A stretch of DNA of 64,000 bases. It comes from Pseudobacteroides cellulosolvens ATCC 35603 = DSM 2933 (GTDB taxonomy: Bacteria > Bacillota > Clostridia > Acetivibrionales > DSM-2933). Positions 43,613 to 50,653 of the stretch are shown in pieces (position 1 is the stretch's first letter; each line of letters opens with the position of its first letter). Below the pieces are notes generated by a model that was not told the origin of the DNA, did no database searches, and worked only from the letters and a program-made list of their open reading frames with translations. The DNA lies in contig NZ_LGTC01000001.1 of assembly GCF_001262605.1 (NCBI RefSeq), forward strand, positions 6,088,001 through 6,152,000, in the 5' to 3' direction. The position numbers were made by a program, and so were the translations under genes.

Positions 43613-43782
43613 AAACCTTAAACTATTTAGATTTTGTTTACATTTAAAAAATAACAAAAGGTATGTAGTCAGTCAATGGACCCCTTAGTTCACAATCGTG
43701 ACCATTGTATTTTATTGTCGGTTGGTGCACACGCTAAAGCGTTCATTTTAGTAGTAACTCTTATCAACTTTGATGCTACACT

Positions 43783-44286
43783 TTATATAAATTTTGCTCC
43801 CAGTTTCTTTAATTTCTCATTATACTTATTTGCTCGTTTGTGAAACATAGTACCTATTGCATCTGTATTAATAGTAACTTTATATCCAGCCTTAATAGCA
43901 CCTAATGCTGTTAAAGCCACACAACCTCCACCATCAACACCAATTACCTCTATTTCATCAATATTTAATTCATCCAATTTTTCTTTCAATTTAGGATTAG
44001 TAAATGCATCGCTCTTATACTTCTTAAAAAAATAATTTGATACTACTTCTAAGGTATTCACTAATTCTACATTTTCACTCCCTTCAAATGCCTTAAAAGG
44101 TGCAAGCTTATTGATTAAATTATCTTTCATAATATTTAATATGTAAAAAATCGGATTTCCTTCATTATCTTTAATTACCTTATTTACAGCAGCAATAAGT
44201 TCCTTGTTGTTATACTTAAAAAATTTTGCATGGGCATCTCCTACGCAAATATTCTGCATGTCGATAACTATAACTGCTTTAGCCAT
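43783..44286 (-). CDS. Isochorismatase-like cysteine hydrolase
   Basis: The ATG at 44286 is preferred because the SD GAGGATGAG lies just before it. The 167-residue protein has the catalytic Asp of VIDMQN, a Lys in FKKYKSDAF and the nucleophile Cys in GVDGGGCVALTALGA. Enzymes of this family include nicotinamidases and amidohydrolases of small amides. The substrate cannot be told. The GGGCV loop replaces the more usual TDVCV. It is cytoplasmic and in a region of decaying genes, but appears intact. Confidence 0.85.
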   Translation of the reverse strand: MAKAVIVIDMQNICVGDAHAKFFKYNNKELIAAVNKVIKDNEGNPIFYILNIMKDNLINKLAPFKAFEGSENVELVNTLEVVSNYFFKKYKSDAFTNPKLKEKLDELNIDEIEVIGVDGGGCVALTALGAIKAGYKVTINTDAIGTMFHKRANKYNEKLKKLGAKFI

Positions 44287-44421
44287 AATTCTCATCCTCA
44301 CATTTCTATTATATTATTTATTCATGCTATACAATATTAGACATTCTTCGTAGTACTGCCAAAGTAATTCTGCACCACGGATAGTGCATCCTTAAATTCT
44401 CTCTTATTCACAGTATATAGA

Positions 44422-45021
44422 CTAAATGATAGGTTCTCTATTTAGGTCACTAATTAATGGAATTCCATTAGAAATAAACAATTCCAATAATTTTGTTTGT
44501 CCATTTTCTATTGCATAATTCATTTCACTGTCACTGATTGACATAGCTATAAGTAACCTGCCTTTTCCATTAGGTAAAATGAATTCACTTTGTATAGGTT
44601 CCGGAGGAATACATATCAAAAAATTACAATAATCAGTCATACTAATTCTTATTTTTTCTACAGTCAATGCACCTACGTCATAAACCCTTTCTAAAATACC
44701 TACATCTTGGAATATTTCCATTTGAACTATATTATTAAGAAAGCCGTATGGCCATGTGTTTTTTTCTTTTGCCAATACAACTATCTCGTATCCATATCCA
44801 GCCCATTCCTCAGGAACTTTCCTAGGCAACCTTGAAACAACTACTTGCTCAAAACTTGTAGCTTTTCCATCGGTACTATTAATTTTTGAACGTTCAAGTT
44901 TAGATTTTGCAGGCATGTCTGAATTTGTTAGCCCAAAAGATGAAGTAACCCATAATCCATTAAGTTTCTCCGAGTATATTTGTATCAAACATCCGCCAAC
45001 CCATATACCCGTTAAATTCAT
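44422..45021 (-). CDS. Suppressor-of-fused (SUFU) domain protein, main part
   Basis: This 199-residue frame matches bacterial SUFU-domain proteins (MNLTGIWVGGCL, TSSFGLTNSDMP, GYGYEIVVLAKEK, TWPYGFLNNIVQ and a C-terminal DSEMNYAIENGQTKLLELF). Bacterial SUFU proteins are frequent in immunity and toxin-associated loci, but no toxin gene is visible here. The ATG overlaps the stop of the short upstream frame (ATGA) and has no SD, so it is probably the continuation of that frame. The full protein would have about 239 residues. Confidence 0.75.
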   Translation of the reverse strand: MNLTGIWVGGCLIQIYSEKLNGLWVTSSFGLTNSDMPAKSKLERSKINSTDGKATSFEQVVVSRLPRKVPEEWAGYGYEIVVLAKEKNTWPYGFLNNIVQMEIFQDVGILERVYDVGALTVEKIRISMTDYCNFLICIPPEPIQSEFILPNGKGRLLIAMSISDSEMNYAIENGQTKLLELFISNGIPLISDLNREPII

Positions 45022-45140
45022 GAGTTTTGAACCTCATCAGGAAAGGGTCCAAATTGATTTTCCCAAATTGATTTTCTGGTTTCATATACTTTATCCCAAA
45101 TATTTTCTTCTTTCTTCTTAAAGAAATCAAACAACCCCAT
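45018..45140 (-). CDS. SUFU domain protein, N-terminal fragment
   Basis: The ATG at 45140 follows the SD GGAGG. The 40-residue frame reads MGLFDFFKKKEENIWDK...FGPFPDEVQNS and stops. Adding one A to the AAAA run at the end would give EVQKLMNLTGIW and join the next frame, matching the way such proteins normally begin. It is either a one-base deletion or a missed base in the sequence. Confidence 0.65.
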   Translation of the reverse strand: MGLFDFFKKKEENIWDKVYETRKSIWENQFGPFPDEVQNS

Positions 45141-45483
45141 ATACAATTCCTCCAATTATACTAAAATAAATAACGGTTAATATGAATTTCATTAAGTACC
45201 TTCAATGCCTTACCTGCAAATTATCCCGCCAAGTATGATAAGTCTTTTCGGCGTATTTCACAGAACAATTGCATTTACAAGAATATGTTCGTTTATGCAC
45301 ATAGAAGTGGCAAATAAACGAATTATTTAAAGCTATCCCTTAATCTGTTTATTGTTTTATAGATCCATTTAATTTTATCATGATTCAATGATAGTTAGTA
45401 GGACTTTTGGATGCAGACTTATTTATATCAGAACCATTAGAATAAATGGTTCATGAACTGGTTTGAGTAAATTTCCTGAACAT

Positions 45484-45507
45484 AAAAAAAGGATTCTATT
45501 GAATCCC
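45484..45507 (-). terminator. Terminator downstream of the c-di-GMP riboswitch
   Basis: On the minus strand GGATTC-AATA-GAATCC is followed by TTTTTTT. It ends the riboswitch transcript before any gene. Confidence 0.75.
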
Positions 45508-45621
45508 AATTAACACAATTATTTAGTTCCTATACGCAAACTTCCTTAAAAAAACATGGTATAAGGAAATAATATCTAGGACCTATCTCCTCTCAATGTT
45601 AAAGAGTTATAAACAGAACCT

Positions 45622-45710
45622 TTTAATGGTAACCTGGCGATCATAGCATACTGCCTTAGACCCACGGCTTTGCGTCATAATCTTTCGAAAACTTTGCCCT
45701 GTTTCATAAG
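45622..45710 (-). promoter_or_regulatory. Cyclic di-GMP-I (GEMM) riboswitch aptamer
   Basis: On the minus strand the core reads CAGGGCAAAG, then TTCGAAAGA, TTATGACGCAAAGCC (ACGCAAAGCC at 45667-45676 is diagnostic), GTGGGTCTAAGG, and a second arm closed by GCCAGGTTACC. The GNRA-type tetraloop GAAA and the receptor side are present, so the aptamer looks intact. No open frame follows on this strand before the terminator at 45484. Confidence 0.88.
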
Positions 45711-45765
45711 TCTCTATTTATATCTCCTTATACCGAGTAGAAATAGGAGGTTTACGTACAATTAT

Positions 45766-45795
45766 ATTGTAGCATCCTTGTCGAAAAATGTACAA
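45766..45795 (-). promoter_or_regulatory. Putative promoter of the c-di-GMP riboswitch transcript
   Basis: TTGTAC (45790-45795) and TACAAT (45766-45771) are 18 nt apart on the minus strand. Transcription would begin about 50 nt before the aptamer. Confidence 0.55.
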
Positions 45796-46093
45796 CTTAG
45801 TAATTCCTCTTTTAATCCTCAAAAGTTTTATATAGGGTGATTAAATAAGAATGGGTTTTCAAATCATCAAATTTTTAAGTAATACTAGATGGGACGTAGT
45901 ATAAAAAATAATTTTATCACTAATGTGGGTGTTTGTCAAATGTTTCTAGATTAATTTTTTATAAATGTTACTAAAGATTAAAGATATGGCTAATATATAC
46001 GATAAAAAGAATAGATTGTGATTATTGACAATATATAAACAAAACTATAAAATGTTTGTAAAAAAACAAACTTATAAAGAAGGTGTTTGGAAA

Positions 46094-47221
46094 TTGGGCG
46101 GGAATGAGAGGCTGTTTAATTCTTCCATATCGGATATGAAAAGAGGTTACTCAGATGAGGTGGATGAATATGTATGCTTGATTTGCGGAGAATCTGTACA
46201 AAAAGGGGTAATATATCCCAAAGATAATGTGCTTTATGAAGCTGAAAAGTACATGAAGCTTCATATCGAAAGTACTCATGGAAGTATTTTTGAGTATTTG
46301 ACAGACATGGATAAGTCTCTAAGCGGTTTATCACACCACCAGAGTAAGCTTCTAAAGCTTTTTTATCAAGATATGAGTGATGAGGAAATAAAAAATGAAA
46401 TGGGTATCGGAAGCAGTTCAACTATAAGGAATCATAGATTTGTTCTTCGGGAAAAGGAACGTCAGGCAAAAATATTTCTTGTATTAATGGATCTTTTAAG
46501 AGAGGGTTCTAATAAGAATTATAAGAATGTGAAAAGACGGATTTCTGACGTGGCATGCAGCAAAAGAAGTGAAGTAACCCGGGAGGAAAAGGATAAAATT
46601 ATTGAAAGGTATTTTCCGGAAGGTGTTTATGGACCATTAAAGGCTATAGACATGAGGGAAAAAAACAGAATTGTTGTTCTTGAACAGTTAGTAAATAGAT
46701 TTGAACAAGATAAACTATATTCAGAAAAAGAAGTTAATGAAATTTTGAAGGAGGCATTTCCTGATTTTGTTACATTAAGGCGTTATCTTATAGAATATGG
46801 GTTTATGGACAGAAAGCAGAATGGAAGCCAATATTGGGTCAGGAAATATGATCATGGAACGGAGGGGTTGAACTTGGAGCGTAAAAAGGAGCTAAAGAAT
46901 CAGTATAAGGAAATAAAGACTGAAGCAGGAATATACCAGATAAGAAATGTTGAAAACGGCAAGGTATTTTTGGTAGTTACACCAAATTTAAAAACCATTA
47001 ATGGAAGGCAGATAGAGCTAAATACCGGTGTATACAGAAATAAGCTTCTTCAGGAGGATTGGAACAAATACGGGAAAGATGCATTCGTATTTGAGGTGCT
47101 TGAAGTATTGGAACAGCCTGAAGAGGGTTATTTTGATATGAAGGATGAACTGAAAAAATTGGAGAACAAGTGGCTGGAAAAGTTGCAGCCATATGGAGAT
47201 AAGGGGTACCACAAAAATTAG
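46094..47221 (+). CDS. DUF2087 regulator-like protein with degenerate GIY-YIG domain
   Basis: The start is uncertain. The TTG at 46094 follows AAGAAGGTG and fits where homologues begin; starts at 46025 and 46052 lack an SD. The protein (about 375 residues) has a zinc-finger-like segment (VCLICGES...HIESTHG), a LuxR-like helix-turn-helix (LSHHQSKLLKLFYQDMSDEEI) and a DUF2087 domain (RYFPEGVYGPLKAID...TLRRYLIEYGFMDRKQNG). The C-terminal domain resembles GIY-YIG nucleases: GIYQI is present, but the YIG half reads VFLVV, so catalysis is doubtful. It is probably a DNA-binding regulator with a recruited nuclease fold. Confidence 0.8.
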   Translation: MGGNERLFNSSISDMKRGYSDEVDEYVCLICGESVQKGVIYPKDNVLYEAEKYMKLHIESTHGSIFEYLTDMDKSLSGLSHHQSKLLKLFYQDMSDEEIKNEMGIGSSSTIRNHRFVLREKERQAKIFLVLMDLLREGSNKNYKNVKRRISDVACSKRSEVTREEKDKIIERYFPEGVYGPLKAIDMREKNRIVVLEQLVNRFEQDKLYSEKEVNEILKEAFPDFVTLRRYLIEYGFMDRKQNGSQYWVRKYDHGTEGLNLERKKELKNQYKEIKTEAGIYQIRNVENGKVFLVVTPNLKTINGRQIELNTGVYRNKLLQEDWNKYGKDAFVFEVLEVLEQPEEGYFDMKDELKKLENKWLEKLQPYGDKGYHKN

Positions 47222-47279
47222 TCCACACACTTCTTATATTAAAATAGCATGTATAGATAACCAACTGCTATATGTATAT

Positions 47280-47313
47280 AAAATCATGGTGTATGCTGCA
47301 TCATGATTTTTTT
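47280..47313 (+). terminator. Terminator after the DUF2087 gene
   Basis: AAAATCATGGTG pairs with the CATCATGATTTT arm, and the T-run TTTTTTT follows. Confidence 0.7.
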
Positions 47314-47367
47314 ATAGCAGGGTTATAAACCATTTGGTGATTTTGTTTACTATTGCTAAATATCGGA

Positions 47368-47416
47368 TTGACACAATATATTGTATGTGATAATATTAAG
47401 TCACTAAATATTGCAC
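47368..47416 (+). promoter_or_regulatory. nrdD promoter with two NrdR boxes
   Basis: TTGACA (47368-47373) and TAATAT (47391-47396) are 17 nt apart. Overlapping the -35/spacer is ACACAATATATTGTAT (47371-47386), close to the NrdR box ACAC-ATATATA-GTGT. A second, weaker box TCACTAAATATTGCAC (47401-47416) is centred 30 bp downstream. NrdR boxes usually occur as pairs three helical turns apart, so repression by NrdR-dATP/ATP is expected. Confidence 0.8.
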
Positions 47417-47525
47417 AAAACAAGTGCTGTAAATACAGGTCTTTTAATAAAAGCTTTTCGATAAACGAAGGCTTTTATTGTGTCTTATGAAGGTATGTAC
47501 AAATATAGGGAGGATACGTACAGGT

Positions 47526-49847
47526 ATGATAAGTAAAATCAAAAAACGTGATGGAAGAGAAGTTCCGTTTAATATTGAGAAAATAGCTAATGCTATATTC
47601 AAGGCTGCTTCAGCAACCGGAGGCAAGGACTATAATACAGCAATGGCTTTAGCCATAAAGGTTGCAGAGTATATTGAAAACTCCCAAAGAAATCTTACTC
47701 CTACTGTTGAGGAGATACAGGATGCTGTTGAAATAATTTTGATGGAGACAGGTCATGTACGCACATCAAAGGAATTTATATTATACAGGGCTGAACGTAC
47801 TAGAATCAGAGAAATGAACACCAGACTAATGAAGGTCTACGAAGAGCTGACATTTAAAGAAGCCAAAGACAATGACATGAAGCGTGAGAATGCCAATATT
47901 GATGGCGATACTGCAATGGGAACAATGCTTAAGTATGGCTCTGAAGGTGCGAAGCAGTTTTATGAGATGCGTGTCTTAAAGCCGGAGCATGCCAAAGCCC
48001 ATAAAGAGGGTGACATACATATTCATGACATGGATTTTCTTACACTTACGACAACATGCTGCCAGATTGATATAGCCAAACTTTTTAGAGGCGGTTTCAG
48101 CACAGGACATGGACATTTAAGAGAGCCAAATGATATTCATAGTTATTCTGCTCTAGCTTGCATAGCAATACAATCCAACCAGAATGATCAGCATGGGGGT
48201 CAGAGCATACCAACCTTTGATTTTGGTATGGCACCGGGTGTAGCCAAAACATTTATAAGGCTGTACAAGGAAAACATGGTTAAAGCCTTGACTTTACTGG
48301 CTGGCTTGGAAGATGCAGAAGAACACACAAATCTCATTGTTGATAAAATAAGGGCAAACTATGGATTAGATCCTACACTGGGGCATGGGGAGCTCTATGC
48401 CAAGTATGAAAAGGAATTGTTAATTAAGCTTGTTAAAGATGAAGATATAGCTCGTAAATGTCAAAATTTTGCGATTAAAACAGCAGATACTGAAACAGAC
48501 AGAAGGACATATCAGGCTATGGAAGCTTTTGTTCATAACCTTAATACAATGCACAGCAGGGCTGGGGCACAAATTCCTTTCAGCTCCATCAATTACGGAA
48601 CGGATACTTCGCCGGAGGGTAGACTGGTAATAAAAAATCTTTTGCTGGCTACAGAAGCTGGATTAGGTAATGGAGAAACCCCAATATTCCCAATACATAT
48701 TTTCAAAGTTAAGGAAGGGGTTAACTATAATCCGGAAGATCCTAACTACGATTTGTTTAAGCTTGCATGTAGGGTAAGTGCAAAAAGGTTGTTTCCAAAC
48801 TTTTCTTTCCTGGATGCACCATACAATCTTAAATATTACAAGCCTAGCCAACCTGAAACCGAAATTGCATATATGGGATGTCGTACAAGGGTTATTGGAA
48901 ATGTTTACGATACTGATAGAGAGGTTATTTATGGCAGGGGGAATCTTAGCTTTACAACGGTAAATCTCCCAAGAATAGCACTTAGGAGTAATAAAAACAT
49001 CAATATTTTCTTTGATGAATTAGAAAGAAAAATAAAACTGGTTGTTGATCAGCTTTATGAACGTTACAAAATTCAAGCAAGCAAAAAAGTTAAAAACTTC
49101 CCATTCCTTATGGGGCAAGGAATATGGATTGATTCCGACAAACTGGGGTGGGATGATGAGATAGGAGAAGTACTTAAGCATGGAACATTGACTATGGGGT
49201 TTATTGGGCTTGCCGAATGCCTTAAGGCTTTGATAGGAAAGCATCATGGTGAATCACAGGAGGCACAGAATTTAGGCATTGAAGTAATTGGATTTATGAG
49301 AAACAAAATGAATGAAGCCAGTGCCAAATATAATATGAATTTTACGCTAATAGCTACACCGGCAGAAGGAACGGCTGGAAGATTTGTAAAGTACGACAGA
49401 AATATTTATGGAGTTATAGAAGGTGTAACAGATAAGGATTATTATACAAACAGCTTTCATATACCGGTGTATTACGAAATAAGTGCATTTGATAAAATAA
49501 GGCTTGAGGCACCCTATCATGAACTTACAAATGCCGGACATATCACTTATGTGGAGCTGGATGGGAATCCGTCGCAAAACTTGAATGCATTTGAGAAGAT
49601 TGTACGGGCTATGAAGGAAGCCGGCATAGGATATGGGTCCATTAATCATCCTGTAGACAGGGATCCTGTATGCGGATTTACCGGAATCATAGGCAACGAG
49701 TGCCCGGCATGCGGTCGTCAGGAAGATGATGTAAAGTTTGAGAGGATTAGAAGGATAACAGGTTATCTTGTTGGTACTCTTGAACGATTCAATGATGCAA
49801 AGAAGGCAGAGGTAAGAGATAGAAAAAGGCACTATGCAGGAACGTAA
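47526..49847 (+). CDS. nrdD: Anaerobic ribonucleoside-triphosphate reductase (class III)
   Basis: The ATG at 47526 is preferred over 47478, since homologues begin MISKIKKRDGREVPF and GGGAGG stands before it. The 773-residue enzyme makes dNTPs from NTPs without oxygen. It has an ATP-cone (about 1-92), a ten-stranded barrel and the C-terminal glycyl radical site (RRITGYLVG, G746). The zinc site shows C716, C726 and C729 (DPVCGFTG...CPACG); the position of a fourth Cys is Asp713. The radical is installed by NrdG, encoded 18 nt downstream. It is regulated by paired NrdR boxes. Confidence 0.96.
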   Translation: MISKIKKRDGREVPFNIEKIANAIFKAASATGGKDYNTAMALAIKVAEYIENSQRNLTPTVEEIQDAVEIILMETGHVRTSKEFILYRAERTRIREMNTRLMKVYEELTFKEAKDNDMKRENANIDGDTAMGTMLKYGSEGAKQFYEMRVLKPEHAKAHKEGDIHIHDMDFLTLTTTCCQIDIAKLFRGGFSTGHGHLREPNDIHSYSALACIAIQSNQNDQHGGQSIPTFDFGMAPGVAKTFIRLYKENMVKALTLLAGLEDAEEHTNLIVDKIRANYGLDPTLGHGELYAKYEKELLIKLVKDEDIARKCQNFAIKTADTETDRRTYQAMEAFVHNLNTMHSRAGAQIPFSSINYGTDTSPEGRLVIKNLLLATEAGLGNGETPIFPIHIFKVKEGVNYNPEDPNYDLFKLACRVSAKRLFPNFSFLDAPYNLKYYKPSQPETEIAYMGCRTRVIGNVYDTDREVIYGRGNLSFTTVNLPRIALRSNKNINIFFDELERKIKLVVDQLYERYKIQASKKVKNFPFLMGQGIWIDSDKLGWDDEIGEVLKHGTLTMGFIGLAECLKALIGKHHGESQEAQNLGIEVIGFMRNKMNEASAKYNMNFTLIATPAEGTAGRFVKYDRNIYGVIEGVTDKDYYTNSFHIPVYYEISAFDKIRLEAPYHELTNAGHITYVELDGNPSQNLNAFEKIVRAMKEAGIGYGSINHPVDRDPVCGFTGIIGNECPACGRQEDDVKFERIRRITGYLVGTLERFNDAKKAEVRDRKRHYAGT

Positions 49848-49865
49848 TCTCTGGAGGTAATAAGT

Positions 49866-50375
49866 ATGAGCAAGTTTATTAGAATTGCCGGAGTGGTTAA
49901 AGAGTCAATTGTTGATGGTCCGGGTTTAAGGTATGTAGTTTTTGCTCAGGGGTGTAAGCATAATTGTAAAGGCTGCCATAACCCTCATACCCATTCCTTT
50001 GAAGGTGGAAGTATTGTTGAAGTGGATAGTATAATAAGCGAGATGAAAGCTAATCCCCTTTTAGATGGTATAACCTTAAGCGGCGGAGAGCCTTTCGAAC
50101 AGGCCGAATGTTTTGGCCAGCTTGCGAAAAAGGCTAAAGCCAACGGCTATGATGTAATGACTTATACCGGATATTCCTATGAAGATATATTGAAGTGTAA
50201 GAATGAAAGAGTAGGATGGGATGAGCTTTTTGAGAATTCAGATGTTATTGTAGACGGCAAATATGAAGAAAATAAAAGAAATCTTATGCTAAGTTACAGG
50301 GGTTCTGAAAATCAGCGCATTATAGATGTAGGGCAATCAATTGCATTAAATAAAATAGTTCAGATTGATATTTAA
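49866..50375 (+). CDS. nrdG: Anaerobic ribonucleotide reductase activating protein (radical SAM)
   Basis: The 169-residue radical SAM enzyme carries the cluster motif CKHNCKGC (C30, C34, C37; CX3CX2C) and a GGE motif (SGGEPFEQ). It generates the glycyl radical of NrdD with SAM and reduced flavodoxin or ferredoxin. SD GGAGG. It is in an operon with nrdD and ended by a strong hairpin at 50425. Confidence 0.95.
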   Translation: MSKFIRIAGVVKESIVDGPGLRYVVFAQGCKHNCKGCHNPHTHSFEGGSIVEVDSIISEMKANPLLDGITLSGGEPFEQAECFGQLAKKAKANGYDVMTYTGYSYEDILKCKNERVGWDELFENSDVIVDGKYEENKRNLMLSYRGSENQRIIDVGQSIALNKIVQIDI

Positions 50376-50424
50376 TAAAATGAAATAATTAACATTATTT
50401 TACAGCTCGGTATCTCTAAAATAT

Positions 50425-50482
50425 CATGACAAAAAGTGGTTTGACAGTAATGGTTAATACTGTTAAACCACTTTTTGTCATG
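50425..50482 (+). terminator. Very long terminator hairpin after nrdG
   Basis: Twenty-five-nt arms, 50425-50449 and 50458-50482, pair with one mismatch (core AAAAAGTGGTTT/AAACCACTTTTT). The stem holds its own A- and T-runs, so it can act in both directions. Confidence 0.75.
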
Positions 50483-50573
50483 TTGCCGGGGTAGTCAAAC
50501 GCAATTTAAAAAATCAGTCATATTCAGGGATAATATTACATTTTATTTATAAAAAATGGAGGATAATTCAAAG

Positions 50574-50639
50574 ATGTGTAGAATATACTCGTATGCAATC
50601 CTGCTTATAAAATTAAATGGTAACGTACACATAGGGTAA
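50574..50639 (+). CDS. Possible 21-residue leader peptide before the GGDEF-EAL gene
   Basis: An ATG at 50574 with SD GGAGG opens a 21-codon frame (MCRIYSYAILLIKLNGNVHI then G) that stops at 50639. That is just before the SD (GGTGGTA) of the next gene. It may act as a translational leader. It has no known homologue and could be chance. Confidence 0.3.
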   Translation: MCRIYSYAILLIKLNGNVHIG

Positions 50640-50653
50640 AGGTGGTAAAGAAA

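Larger units (their letters stand above)
45141..46093. other. Long intergenic region containing a c-di-GMP riboswitch
   Basis: No convincing reading frame is seen on either strand over about 950 nt. On the minus strand it holds, in order of transcription, a promoter (45766-45795), a c-di-GMP-I aptamer (45622-45710), about 115 nt without a gene and a terminator (45484-45507). Transcription past it would reach the SUFU gene, 340 nt further. Confidence 0.55.
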
